A stretch of DNA of 64,000 bases from Alkalibaculum sporogenes (GCF_009362815.1 NZ_WHNX01000016.1:1-64000); one strand, 5' to 3'; counted from the stretch's first letter, positions 45,522 to 54,831 are shown. Numbers and translations are program-made. Notes: generated from the sequence alone by a model not told the origin.

Positions 45522-46739
45522 ATGACTTTGATCACATATGAATATATAGCTAAAGATAAGAACGGTAAGACTATAAAAGGAACTCATAGTGCAGAGTCTA
45601 GGGAAGAAGTATTAAACTTTATACGCGGCAAACAATTTTTCCCTCTTAAAATAGATGAACAAAAAGCTTCGTGGAATTTTGATGTAAATCTAGATATTGT
45701 ATTAAAAGTGAAAGTCAGGGATCTTGCCTTGTTTTGTAGACAGTTTGCTACAACTCTTCGTTCAGGGATTACAGTTGTAGATAGTATAAGTATACTGCGT
45801 AAACAATCCTCGAGCAAGAAATTATCACAGACCCTAAATATGGTATATGATGAGATACTAAAAGGCAACTCTTTATCTGCATCTATGGCAATGGAGCCTA
45901 AAGTTTTTCCATTCTTACTCATCAATATGGTTGAGACTGGCGAAGTGAGTGGTAATTTAGATAATGTAATGGATGACATGGCAAAGCACTTTGAAAAAGA
46001 ATATAAATTACATCAAAAAGTGAAGGGTGCTCTTACTTACCCTATAGTTGTGTCCATAGTATCTGTGGTAGTAGTAGTACTATTGCTAACCTTTGTTATG
46101 CCTACGTTTGTAAAAATGTTTGATTCCTTTGGAGCTGAGCTGCCTGGGGCAACTAAATTATTAATGACTATCAGTGATAGCATTAAAAACCATTGGTTAA
46201 TATACTTACTTGTCATTTCCATTAGCTATTATTCATTAAACAAGTATATAAAGACATCTTCTGGAAAACTTACGTACCACAAATTTCTCCTTAAGATGCC
46301 CATATTTGGTCAATTGAATAATAAAATTATTATGGAGAGATTTGCTAGTACTATTTCAGTACTCCTATCTAGCGGTGTGGATATTCTACAGGCAGTAGAA
46401 ATAGTGGAGAGAGTGGTAGGTAATGAACATATTAAAAAAAGTTTGGTACAAGTCCGTGATGGGGTAAGAAAAGGTTTTGGATTTGGGAAAACTATGGAGG
46501 CTACTGGAAGTTTTCCACCTTTAGTTTACCAAATGGTAGACGTAGGGGAGAATTCAGGGACTTTAGATTTCGTATTGCAAAAAGTAGCTGATTTCTACGA
46601 GTCCGAAGTAGAGACTACAATAGGTCAGTTAACTACATTAATAGAACCCTTAATTATTGTAGTATTAGGAGGTATTGTCGGATTTATAGTAATAGCAATG
46701 GTTTTACCTATATTTGACTTATATAATGTAATAGGGTAG
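45522..46739 (+). CDS. pilC: Type IV pilus inner-membrane platform protein PilC
   Basis: 405 residues of the T2SSF/GspF family: two cytoplasmic four-helix domains (VRDLALFCRQFATTLRSGITVVDSI, then MERFASTISVLLSSGVDILQAVEIV) each followed by membrane segments (about 168-190, 218-236 and 373-398). PLIIVVLGGIVGFIVIAMVLPIF is the family's final helix. The ATG at 45,522 is close to the ribosome site AGAGGTGG; the TTG at 45,528 is better spaced and may be the true start. Confidence 0.92.
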   Translation: MTLITYEYIAKDKNGKTIKGTHSAESREEVLNFIRGKQFFPLKIDEQKASWNFDVNLDIVLKVKVRDLALFCRQFATTLRSGITVVDSISILRKQSSSKKLSQTLNMVYDEILKGNSLSASMAMEPKVFPFLLINMVETGEVSGNLDNVMDDMAKHFEKEYKLHQKVKGALTYPIVVSIVSVVVVVLLLTFVMPTFVKMFDSFGAELPGATKLLMTISDSIKNHWLIYLLVISISYYSLNKYIKTSSGKLTYHKFLLKMPIFGQLNNKIIMERFASTISVLLSSGVDILQAVEIVERVVGNEHIKKSLVQVRDGVRKGFGFGKTMEATGSFPPLVYQMVDVGENSGTLDFVLQKVADFYESEVETTIGQLTTLIEPLIIVVLGGIVGFIVIAMVLPIFDLYNVIG

Positions 46740-46829
46740 TATTTATATTTTACCTATTATAATTAATTGATATTTACTGTAGACTTATGTATAATTGATG
46801 TAGTTATTGTAGAAAAAGGGGATGGAATT

Positions 46830-47195
46830 ATGCTTAAGTTAAGAAGTAAGTTGATTAAGAAGAATGAAAAAGGCTTTACTCTTGTTGAATTAATTGTTGT
46901 AATTGCAATATTAGGAATATTGGCAGCTATAGCTGTACCAAGAGTTACTGGATCACTTGAAAAAAGCAAGTTGAGTACTCATATTGCCAATATACGAAGT
47001 ATAGAAAGTGCTATGGTACTTTATGAAGCAGAAGAGGGTAAAAAACCAGCTAATAATGCAGCACTAGTTGATTATATTGAAATGCCAACTTCACCGGGTA
47101 CATACACTGTAGCAGATGGAGTACTTACAGCAAGCCCTAGTAAAGTAAATACTCAAAAGGCTATAGAAGACGGTTCAGAGGTAACGTGGCCTTAA
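46830..47195 (+). CDS. pilA: Type IV major pilin PilA-like
   Basis: Prepilin (121 residues) with a basic leader KLRSKLIKKNEKG, cleavage expected before Phe in KGFTLVELIVVIAILGILA, Glu at position +5 and a hydrophobic assembly helix. The globular part is short (about 90 residues) with a single predicted sheet and no cysteines. The ATG at 46,830 follows AAAAAGGGG. A PilD prepilin peptidase and PilM/N/O are not in this window. Confidence 0.93.
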   Translation: MLKLRSKLIKKNEKGFTLVELIVVIAILGILAAIAVPRVTGSLEKSKLSTHIANIRSIESAMVLYEAEEGKKPANNAALVDYIEMPTSPGTYTVADGVLTASPSKVNTQKAIEDGSEVTWP

Positions 47196-47256
47196 TAAAG
47201 GTTTATTGAACACTATAATAATAATTAAAGAGTGGAATACGCTCTTCAAGTTAGAA

Positions 47257-47294
47257 AACCACCTCTATAGAGATTTATCTTTGTAGAGGTGGTT
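47257..47294 (+). terminator. Terminator of the pil operon
   Basis: AACCACCTCTA pairs with TAGAGGTGGTT (11 bp) across a 16-nt loop. A smaller hairpin GAGTGG-AATACG-CTCT precedes it. The T-run after it is short, so efficiency is uncertain. Confidence 0.75.
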
Positions 47295-47348
47295 CTTGTA
47301 TTATGTTTGACTTTGAGTAGATGGGGGTATAATAGTAATAACAAGGTA

Positions 47349-47440
47349 ATGGAAATTAAAGAGCAAGACTTTGAGAGATTATTAAATCTAACAAGACAGT
47401 AAGCAAAAAAATCATAGAAAAAGAAATAGGAAGCAAATGA
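47349..47440 (+). pseudogene. Possible gene remnant with in-frame stops
   Basis: From an ATG at 47,349 the frame reads MEIKEQDFERLLNLTRQ, then a stop, then AKKIIEKEIGSK, then another stop, as if a small protein gene had decayed by point mutations. It follows a promoter-like TTTGAC/TATAAT stretch at 47,306-47,333. No ribosome site is clear. I do not recognise the parent family. The rest of the 47,300-47,620 interval has no other gene. Confidence 0.35.
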
Positions 47441-47526
47441 TTGTTTTACAGATAATTTTAAAAATGCAATAGCTCATTAATTGACCAAACCTTGAAATAC
47501 ATTTAATTAAGGAAGGATGTGGTTAG

Positions 47527-47597
47527 ATGGCAAATAATAATATGATATAGGGAACGAAATTCATAGATTGTTATGATTTCGTTCCTTATATCTTTTT
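47527..47597 (+). other. Seven-codon reading frame followed by a terminator
   Basis: AAGGAAGGATG precedes an ATG at 47,527 that encodes only MANNNMI before TAG. GGAACGAAAT then pairs with ATTTCGTTCC (47,551-47,585) and is followed by a T-rich tail. MANNN is how alpha/beta small acid-soluble spore proteins start, so this could be the relic of such a gene cut down by deletion, or a tiny leader peptide. Both readings are guesses; the terminator itself is convincing. Confidence 0.45.
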
Positions 47598-47618
47598 TGA
47601 ATAAATTTGGAATTTACC

Positions 47619-47681
47619 TTGACACGATCTAATATAAGTTGTACAATACATATAAAGCAAATGATAATGATTATCATTATC
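47619..47681 (+). promoter_or_regulatory. Promoter and Fur box of the DUF2325 gene
   Basis: TTGACA (47,619-47,624) and TACAAT (47,642-47,647) are separated by exactly 17 bases. Starting 15 bases further on, 47,663-47,681 reads GATAATGATTATCATTATC, differing at one base from the classic 19-bp Fur consensus GATAATGATAATCATTATC; the dyad extends beyond it. A repressor bound here would block early transcription. Confidence 0.88.
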
Positions 47682-47701
47682 ATTACGAAAGGACGGTTTA
47701 T

Positions 47702-47989
47702 ATGAGTATTATATTAGTTGGTGGTCACGACAGGTTGCACGATACATATAAAGGTGTTGGGTCAAAGAGAGGACATAAAATGAAAGTATATACACAGATG
47801 CCTCCCAAGTTTGAAAAGAACATAGGTAGTCCAGATGGAATAGTATTATTTACTAGCACTGTTTCTCATAAGATGGTAGGAATAGCAGTAAAGGAAGCTA
47901 AAAGAAAAGGGATACCTGTTATACGATGTCATAATAGTAGTGCTGGTTCTTTAGAAAAATCTATCATGGAATTAGAAGGATCTAAGTGA
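47702..47989 (+). CDS. DUF2325 protein under Fur-box control
   Basis: 95 residues: MSIILVGGHDRLHDTYKGVGSKRGHKMKVYTQMP, then DGIVLFTSTVSHKMVGIAVKEAKRKGIPVIRCHNSSAGSLE. This is the compact DUF2325 form (Rossmann-like, GGHD motif and the conserved SHKM and CHNSS stretches); function unknown. The ATG at 47,702 follows GAAAGGA; an upstream in-frame TTG at 47,639 lies inside the promoter and cannot be the start. The Fur box indicates induction under iron limitation. A terminator follows at 48,107. Confidence 0.87.
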   Translation: MSIILVGGHDRLHDTYKGVGSKRGHKMKVYTQMPPKFEKNIGSPDGIVLFTSTVSHKMVGIAVKEAKRKGIPVIRCHNSSAGSLEKSIMELEGSK

Positions 47990-48106
47990 GATGAAAGTTA
48001 TGTTATTATTGAGCTTTAATGATCGATATGCGCTTAAGCATTAAAGTAAGAGCAAAAGTGATCTGGATAAGATTAGTAACACTACATTTTAATATTAACT
48101 ATAGAA

Positions 48107-48141
48107 GTACATATTTGTAATATTTAATATGTGCTTTTTTA
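48107..48141 (+). terminator. Terminator after the DUF2325 gene
   Basis: ACATATT pairs with AATATGT across a 10-nt loop, followed by GC and six T residues. It lies about 115 nt after the stop codon. Confidence 0.75.
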
Positions 48142-48144
48142 TTA

Positions 48145-48240
48145 TCGCGAAGTAATGAGCCAAGTGGCTGCTTGCAGACATTTGGCGACTACCGCGTAAC
48201 CGCGAGAAACTCGCAAAGCGTGTTTCTTGTGGTTATGGCT
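48145..48240 (+). repeat. Two-hairpin element, possible relative of the structured repeat
   Basis: GCCAAGTG pairs with CATTTGGC (48,159-48,187). The linker GACTACCGCG follows. TAACCGCGAGAAAC (48,197-48,210) then pairs with GTTTCTTGTGGTTA (48,222-48,235) with two G-T wobbles, and CGC-AAA-GCG tops that stem. CATTTGGCGA...CCGCG is shared with the repeat at 1-166, and GC-AAA-GC with the third unit at 42,534. The link to the family is suggestive only. The rest of the 47,990-48,371 interval holds nothing else I can assign. Confidence 0.5.
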
Positions 48241-48371
48241 AAGAAACTTTTTTGTGGTAAACAATTATGAATTAAAAGACTAGAGTTATATAGTTGATTT
48301 TTACACAAGTAATCTATATGATTAGTTATAATTAATTAGTTTAACTACTAATGAATTATTGGAGGAAAGAT

Positions 48372-50372
48372 TTGAAGAGTATATTTAAAGAAGTTAGTGA
48401 TTTACATAAAAAACTTAATCTAATCACAGAAGAAACTTATGGAATAATATGTATTATAAAAATTGTATTATTAAAGTTCCTTATAGATAATGAGTATATA
48501 AAATGTATTAATAAAGAGATAAAAGAATATTTTACTATTAATAGGATAATAAAAAGTTGGTATGGTGAGGAAATTGATTATTACCAGGAAGAAAACTCTG
48601 AGCTTTGTGAGTATTCGTGGAAAGTTATATTAGATTATATAGAATGTGGTTCATCACTTAAAGGTTTAAATAGTAATATTATTGGGTTTGTATATGAATA
48701 TCTAAATACATTAACAATAAAAAAGAAAAAAGGGTTATTTTATACGCCAAAAGAAATTATTGACCACATGATAGATTTACTAGATATAGATAAGGGAAAA
48801 AAATTTACAGTTATTGATCCAGCCTCTGGTTGTGGCTTTTTTCTAAGTGAAATTTATGATTCTATAATCGAAAATCAAGGAGATTTAAGTTCCAAAGATA
48901 GATTTTATTACCATAGGAAAATTATTGAGTGTCAATTGTATGGTATTGAAAAAGATCGCTTGGCTTCTTTAATTGCTAGGCTGGTATTAACTCTGAAACA
49001 TCCAATTTTTATCCCAGTTTTAAATATAATTAACGAAGATGCATTAATTAATAACATTAATAAATTAGAGGATATTCGCTTTGATTATGTAATTGGTAAT
49101 CCTCCATACATAGGGCATAAGTTGTTAGATCGAGACTATTTTATAGAATTAAAGAGAAGATATAAGGAAATTTTCTATGATAAAGCTGATATTTCATTTT
49201 GTTTTTTTAAGTTAGGTTTAGATCTACTAAAGAGTGATGGGCAACTAATATATATAACATCTAGATATTTTTTAGAGTCTTTAAGTGGCAAGGGCTTAAG
49301 AAAATATATAAATGAAAATTCTAAGATTAATAAAATCATTGACTTTAATGGCAATAGAGTTATTAAAGGTGCGAAAGTAGATTTGGCAATTTTACATCTA
49401 ACAAATAATACTGAAAATAACAATTCTACACGAGTGTATAAGTTAAGTGAAGATATAAATTATAAAGATTATATTGAGCTATTCCATGAGAATTCTAATT
49501 ACAGTAGTTTAATCATTAAGCAAAATAATATGAATGATGATGGATGGATATTTATTGATGAATTATCTACGAGTATTTTAAATAAAATACGACAAAATAC
49601 GAAATTAACATTAGATGATATAGCAAATAGTTATCAAGGGATTATTACAGGACATGATAAGGCGTTTGTACTTGAATGCAAAGATATTCATAAGTTTAAT
49701 AAGGGTTTACTTCAACCGTGGATTAAAAATACTAATGTTGATAAATATAGTATTCGTAGTAATAATAAATATTTGTTATACACAGATGACATTAAAGACA
49801 TTAATGAGTTCACCTATGAATTTGAGTACTTAGAACCTTTTATAGAACGTTTGAGTAATAGAAGAGAATGTAAAAATGGAGTTAGAAACTGGTATATGCT
49901 TCAATGGGGAAGAAATAAGCTAAACTTTAAAAAGCAAAAAATAATTTTTCCATATAAAGCAGCAAATAATAGATTTGCATTAGATAATGAGGGATTCTTT
50001 TTTAGTGCTGATATTTACTCTCTTATATTAGAAGATAATACTTTTTATAACTACACATACGAATTTTTAGTATGTTTGTTAAATAGTAAACTTTATGAAT
50101 TTTACTTTAAGAGTTATGCTAAAAAATTAGGTGGTAAACTATATGAATATTATCCGAATACTATTATGAGATTGAGAATACCGAATATAGATTTCAATAT
50201 AAATGTTTTATTTAAAGAATATTATGATAAAATTATGTATTGGAAACTATTTGGTAATATTGAGAAAGTAGATATAATACAAGGCGAGGTTAATAAGTAT
50301 ATATATGATTTTTTTGGTTTAAGTGAAGAAGAAAGAACTAAAATTGATATAAGTATAAAAAATCAACAATAG
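48372..50372 (+). CDS. Orphan adenine-N6 DNA methyltransferase, CamA-like
   Basis: 666 residues from the TTG at 48,372, which is 5 nt after GGAGGA. An N-terminal helical region (1-115) leads into GLFYTPKEIIDHM, SAM motif I DPASGCGFF (about residue 149) and the catalytic IGNPPYIGH (about 243), then KADISFCFFKLGLDLL and TSRYFLESLSGKGLR. The C-terminal recognition region has SYQGIITGHDKAFVL, LSNRRECKNGVRNWY and LQWGRNKLNFKKQKI. These blocks match, from memory, the sporulation-linked CamA methylase of C. difficile (which modifies CAAAAA); CamA lacks the first ~100 residues. No restriction subunit or specificity gene is adjacent. Neighbours are housekeeping and sporulation genes, not a mobile island. 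Confidence 0.85.
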   Translation: MKSIFKEVSDLHKKLNLITEETYGIICIIKIVLLKFLIDNEYIKCINKEIKEYFTINRIIKSWYGEEIDYYQEENSELCEYSWKVILDYIECGSSLKGLNSNIIGFVYEYLNTLTIKKKKGLFYTPKEIIDHMIDLLDIDKGKKFTVIDPASGCGFFLSEIYDSIIENQGDLSSKDRFYYHRKIIECQLYGIEKDRLASLIARLVLTLKHPIFIPVLNIINEDALINNINKLEDIRFDYVIGNPPYIGHKLLDRDYFIELKRRYKEIFYDKADISFCFFKLGLDLLKSDGQLIYITSRYFLESLSGKGLRKYINENSKINKIIDFNGNRVIKGAKVDLAILHLTNNTENNNSTRVYKLSEDINYKDYIELFHENSNYSSLIIKQNNMNDDGWIFIDELSTSILNKIRQNTKLTLDDIANSYQGIITGHDKAFVLECKDIHKFNKGLLQPWIKNTNVDKYSIRSNNKYLLYTDDIKDINEFTYEFEYLEPFIERLSNRRECKNGVRNWYMLQWGRNKLNFKKQKIIFPYKAANNRFALDNEGFFFSADIYSLILEDNTFYNYTYEFLVCLLNSKLYEFYFKSYAKKLGGKLYEYYPNTIMRLRIPNIDFNINVLFKEYYDKIMYWKLFGNIEKVDIIQGEVNKYIYDFFGLSEEERTKIDISIKNQQ

Positions 50373-50449
50373 ATTAGTAAAAACAACTTTCGAAAAATAA
50401 TTGATTATAATATTTGAAATTCATTTGAAATTCAAAGGAGGTGAATGAA

Positions 50450-51769
50450 ATGCAACAGAATTTTTTTGATAAAAATATAGACGATACTATGAAAAGAGAA
50501 GCTCCACTATCAGTAAGAATGAGACCGCATTCGTTAGAGGAGTTCTTTGGACAAGATCATTTAGTTGGTATAGGCAAATTACTTTATCGTTCAATTCAAG
50601 CAGATAAAATTACTTCGTTAATACTGTATGGACCTCCAGGAACAGGGAAAACTACCTTAGCAAAAATAATTGCACATAAAACTAAATCAATATTTAGTCA
50701 AATCAATGCAGTTACTTCAGGCATCAAAGATATTAGGGAAGTAATTGATAAAGCAAGAGAAAATTTAGGCTTGTATAATAAGAGAACTATACTTTTTATC
50801 GATGAGATTCATCGTTTTAATAAATCACAGCAGGATGCTTTACTACCTGCAGTAGAAGAAGGTATTGTAGTTTTAATAGGTGCAACTACAGAGAATCCAT
50901 ATTTTGAAGTAAACTCTCCATTAATTTCAAGATCTAGAGTTTTTCAATTAAACAAGTTATCAGTAAAAGATATTCAACATATCATAGAAAATGCACTAAA
51001 AGATAAAACTCGGGGACTAGGAAGTTTACCAGTAGAGATTACAACTAGTGGAATAGAACAATTATCACTATTAAGTGAAGGTGATGCAAGAAGTGCCTTA
51101 AATGCCCTTGAATTAGCTGTGCTTACCACAACTCAAGATGAAAATGGAAAAATTCTTATTACTACAGAAATAATAGAAGAGTGTATTCAAAAAAAAGCGG
51201 TATACTACGATAAAAAAGGTGATAATCATTATGATACTATTTCTGCTTTTATAAAAAGCATTAGAGGTTCAGATCCCGATGGAGCTATCTACTGGATGGC
51301 TAAGATGATAGCAGGAGGTGAAGATCCGAAATTTATAGCGAGAAGGTTAGTTATTTCAGCATCAGAGGATATAGGAAATGCGGATCCACAAGCTTTAACT
51401 ATTGCAGTAGCTGCTTTTAAAGCAGTAGAAATTATTGGTCTACCAGAAGCTCGAATAAATCTTGCTCAAGCAGTCACCTATTTAGCATCTGCGCCAAAGA
51501 GTAATGCTTCATATACAGCTATAGATAAGGCTTTAGACGATGTAACTACGAAACGATTAGGCGATGTGCCGATCCATTTAAAAGATAGTCATTATAAAGG
51601 TGCAAAAGAACTAGGAAACGGAAAAGGTTACAAGTACCCTCATAGTTATGAAGGGAATTATACAAAACAGGATTATTTACCAGAAAAAATGGTAAATATA
51701 AAGTATTATGAACCAACAGAAAATGGATATGAAAAGAAGATTAAAGAAAGACTTAGTAAGTTGAAATAA
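50450..51769 (+). CDS. rarA: Replication-associated recombination protein A (RarA/MgsA)
   Basis: AAA+ ATPase of the clamp-loader-like group acting at stalled forks. The protein (439 residues) has [22 protein letters not shown], Walker [15 protein letters not shown], Walker [27 protein letters not shown], sensor 1 [11 protein letters not shown] and the C-terminal tetramerisation domain ([27 protein letters not shown]). AAAGGAGGTG is spaced 7 nt from the ATG at 50,450. Confidence 0.95.
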   Translation: MQQNFFDKNIDDTMKREAPLSVRMRPHSLEEFFGQDHLVGIGKLLYRSIQADKITSLILYGPPGTGKTTLAKIIAHKTKSIFSQINAVTSGIKDIREVIDKARENLGLYNKRTILFIDEIHRFNKSQQDALLPAVEEGIVVLIGATTENPYFEVNSPLISRSRVFQLNKLSVKDIQHIIENALKDKTRGLGSLPVEITTSGIEQLSLLSEGDARSALNALELAVLTTTQDENGKILITTEIIEECIQKKAVYYDKKGDNHYDTISAFIKSIRGSDPDGAIYWMAKMIAGGEDPKFIARRLVISASEDIGNADPQALTIAVAAFKAVEIIGLPEARINLAQAVTYLASAPKSNASYTAIDKALDDVTTKRLGDVPIHLKDSHYKGAKELGNGKGYKYPHSYEGNYTKQDYLPEKMVNIKYYEPTENGYEKKIKERLSKLK

Positions 51770-51833
51770 GGGGTAAATTTGTTATAGCTATACTATATAC
51801 TAAGCAACATCCGAAAATTAAAGGAGTGGTTAC

Positions 51834-54761
51834 ATGAATTTTAAAATTGGTGAGATTTATAATGGATTTAAATTAATTGAAACTAAGGAAGTAAAAGAAA
51901 TTAATTCACTTACTCTTCTCTTTGAACACAGTAAGACAGGAGCAAAATTGTTTTATATCTCTAATGACGATAATAACAAAGTATTCTCTATTTCTTTTAG
52001 AACACCTCCTCAGGATAGTACTGGTTTGCCACATATTTTAGAGCATTCAGTATTATGTGGATCAGATAAATATCCAATCAAAGAACCCTTTGTAGAACTG
52101 ATTAAAGGCTCATTAAATACATTTTTGAATGCTATGACATTCCCAGATAAAACTATGTATCCTATTGCCAGCATGAACGAGAAGGATTTTATAAACTTAA
52201 TGGACGTATACTTAGATGCTGTATTCCACCCAAGAATATACACTGACAAAGGTATATTTTTACAAGAGGGATGGCATTACCACTTAGAAAATAAGGAAGA
52301 TGATATAGAATATGTTGGTGTAGTATATAATGAAATGAAGGGTGCATTTTCTAATCCAGAGGAAGTAGTCAATAGAAAAATTCAAGAATCTCTTTTTCCT
52401 GATACTCCTTATGGCAAAGAATCTGGAGGAGATCCTGAATTTATTATAGATTTAACTTACGAAGATTTTATTGATTTTCATAAAAAATACTATCATCCAT
52501 CAAATAGTTATATTTATCTTTATGGTGATGGAGATATATTAGAACAACTTGCTTTTTTAAATGATAATTATTTAGAAGATTATGACGAAATAAATATGGA
52601 CTCATCCATACCTATTCAAGAGAGCTTTAATGAGCCTAAAGAGTGTGAATACTTTTACCCAATTTCTAACAAGGAGTCGTTAAAGGAAAAAACTTATCTC
52701 ACTATGAACTTCGTTACAGGTACATCAACTGATGCACAGACTCATCTTGGGATGGAGATACTTACACATATATTGTTAAACTCTCCATCAGCTCCTCTTA
52801 AAAAAGCCTTATTAGATGCACAATTAGGCAAAGATGTAGTAGGTTCTTTTGATGGAGGTATCCTCCAACCAGTTATTAGCATTATGATTAAAAACTCAGA
52901 AGAAGGTAAAAAAAATCAGCTAAAAGATATTGTAATTAATACTTTAAAATCGTTAGTAAAGGATGGTATTGATCAAGAGCAAATAAAAGCTGCTATTAAT
53001 ATAACAGAGTTTAGACTAAGAGAGGCAGATTATGGTTCATATCCAAAAGGTCTTATATATGGAATTAACATTATGGATAGTTGGTTATATGATGCAGATC
53101 CAACAATGCATTTAGAATATGAGGAGTATATTTCTAATATTAGAGATGAGTTAGAAAACAACTATTTTGAAAAAATAATTCAAAAGTATTTAATTGATAA
53201 TAATCATTGTAGTTTGTTGATTGTAAAACCGGAACAGGGATTAGTTGATAAAAATGACGACGAAATTGCTGAGAAATTAAAATCCTATAAAGAAACACTT
53301 AAAGAGAAAGATCTAGATAATTTGATACAAGAGACAAAAGATTTAATAAAAAATCAAAACACACCAGATAAAGAAGAAGATATTATAAAAATACCAGTGT
53401 TACCTATTGAAGATATTGTTAAGGAAAGTGAAGTTTTACCGTTAGAATTACGTAAGTATAAGGAAAATGAAGTACTGTATCATAATATTAATACAAATGG
53501 TATTGTATATGCTGATTTGTTATTTAGCATTAATAATATAAAACAAGAGTTAATTCCTTATATTGCATTATTGGCTAGATATCTTGGGGAAGTTAGTACT
53601 GAAAAGTACTCATTTGAACAGTTGACTAATGAAATTGAGATAAATACTGGTGGAATAGACTACGATATTGATGTATACGGTGATATAAAGGACTTAGAAA
53701 GTTATAGCCCTAAGTTTATTGTAAAAGGTAGAGTTCTCAATAGCAATATAGAGAAGATGTTTGAACTCTTTAAAGAAATATTATGCAATAGTAAGTACGA
53801 TGAAAAACAAAGACTAAAAGAGATTATCCAAAGCTCTAAGGCTAAAACAGAGATGACATTTTTAAGTGTAGGCCATAAAATTGTAGCGAATAGAGTACAC
53901 TCTTATTATTCTAATTCAGCTAAATTTTTAGAGTATATAAATGGTATAGAGTATTACAATTTCATTAAGAATTTAGAGAAAAATTTTGAGAATCAGTATG
54001 AAGAGATATTCTCTAGTATGGAACAAGCAAGCAAGCTTTTATTTAACAAGAAAAATATGATTATAAGTTTAACCAGTGAAGAGGATGGTTATAAAGTATT
54101 TGATGAAAAATTTAATATTCTATATGATAATTTATACAATGACAGTATAAACCAGAATATCTTTAAATTTGACCTTAATAAGTTAAATGAAGGATTAATG
54201 ACCTCAAGTAAAGTACAATACGTTGGCAAAGCCTTTAATATTCAAAAATTAGATTATAAATATAGTGGAGTTCTACAAGTTCTAAAGACAATTATTAGTA
54301 CTGACTACCTATGGAACAAGGTAAGAGTTCAAGGTGGTGCATATGGCGCATTCTTTAGTATTGGTAGAGCAGGATCATTATTTATTGGTTCTTATAGAGA
54401 TCCAAATTTAAAAAATACTGTAAATACAATTAATAGAGCATATGAGTACGTGGAAAATTTTAAGACATCAAAGAGAGAAATGAATAAGTATATAATCGGT
54501 ACCATAAGTAACTTTGATGTACCTATGACTCCCTGGACCAAGGGTAACTTAGCCACAGGAAATTATCTAAGAAATATTACACAAGAAGATATCCAAAGAG
54601 AAAGAGATGAAATGCTAGGTTGTAATGTAGAAGACATTGTGAATTCATCAAAAATTATAAAAGATTGTATTGATGAAAACTACCTATGCGTACTAGGAAA
54701 TGATAAAAAAATCAAAGGAGATAAAGATCTCTTTGAAAATCTAATAGATTTATTTGAATAG
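51834..54761 (+). CDS. M16C-family zinc metallopeptidase (presequence-protease-like)
   Basis: 975-residue insulinase-like peptidase. The inverted zinc motif HILEH is in GLPHILEHSVLCGSDKYPIKEPF near residue 63, with the third ligand Glu in EYVGVVYNEMKGAFSNPE about 75 residues on. The second half includes the M16C-associated domain and the C-terminal VRVQGGAYGAFFSIG substrate-binding block. Cytoplasmic, with no signal peptide. It likely degrades peptides; whether sporulation-linked is unknown. ATG after AAAGGAGTGG. Confidence 0.92.
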   Translation: MNFKIGEIYNGFKLIETKEVKEINSLTLLFEHSKTGAKLFYISNDDNNKVFSISFRTPPQDSTGLPHILEHSVLCGSDKYPIKEPFVELIKGSLNTFLNAMTFPDKTMYPIASMNEKDFINLMDVYLDAVFHPRIYTDKGIFLQEGWHYHLENKEDDIEYVGVVYNEMKGAFSNPEEVVNRKIQESLFPDTPYGKESGGDPEFIIDLTYEDFIDFHKKYYHPSNSYIYLYGDGDILEQLAFLNDNYLEDYDEINMDSSIPIQESFNEPKECEYFYPISNKESLKEKTYLTMNFVTGTSTDAQTHLGMEILTHILLNSPSAPLKKALLDAQLGKDVVGSFDGGILQPVISIMIKNSEEGKKNQLKDIVINTLKSLVKDGIDQEQIKAAINITEFRLREADYGSYPKGLIYGINIMDSWLYDADPTMHLEYEEYISNIRDELENNYFEKIIQKYLIDNNHCSLLIVKPEQGLVDKNDDEIAEKLKSYKETLKEKDLDNLIQETKDLIKNQNTPDKEEDIIKIPVLPIEDIVKESEVLPLELRKYKENEVLYHNINTNGIVYADLLFSINNIKQELIPYIALLARYLGEVSTEKYSFEQLTNEIEINTGGIDYDIDVYGDIKDLESYSPKFIVKGRVLNSNIEKMFELFKEILCNSKYDEKQRLKEIIQSSKAKTEMTFLSVGHKIVANRVHSYYSNSAKFLEYINGIEYYNFIKNLEKNFENQYEEIFSSMEQASKLLFNKKNMIISLTSEEDGYKVFDEKFNILYDNLYNDSINQNIFKFDLNKLNEGLMTSSKVQYVGKAFNIQKLDYKYSGVLQVLKTIISTDYLWNKVRVQGGAYGAFFSIGRAGSLFIGSYRDPNLKNTVNTINRAYEYVENFKTSKREMNKYIIGTISNFDVPMTPWTKGNLATGNYLRNITQEDIQRERDEMLGCNVEDIVNSSKIIKDCIDENYLCVLGNDKKIKGDKDLFENLIDLFE

Positions 54762-54785
54762 CATGTAAAACATTATGATTTAGAT

Positions 54786-54811
54786 ATGGGTCGCTGTAGG
54801 CAGCGACCCAT
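54786..54811. other. Perfect 11-bp hairpin between the M16C and dacF genes
   Basis: ATGGGTCGCTG pairs with CAGCGACCCAT across a 4-nt loop. No T-run follows, so termination is uncertain; it lies 25 nt after the peptidase stop and about 20 nt before the dacF start. Confidence 0.7.
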
Positions 54812-54831
54812 ACGATTGTTGAGGTAATAAA

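Noticed and set aside
47639-47701. N-terminal extension of the DUF2325 protein from an upstream TTG
   Set aside because: It would translate the -10 region and Fur box; the ATG at 47,702 has its own ribosome site and gives the normal family N-terminus.
48372-50372. Type I or type IIG restriction-modification system
   Set aside because: No specificity or nuclease gene is adjacent and I see no nuclease motif (PD-ExK) in the N-terminal region; the C-terminal blocks fit CamA better.
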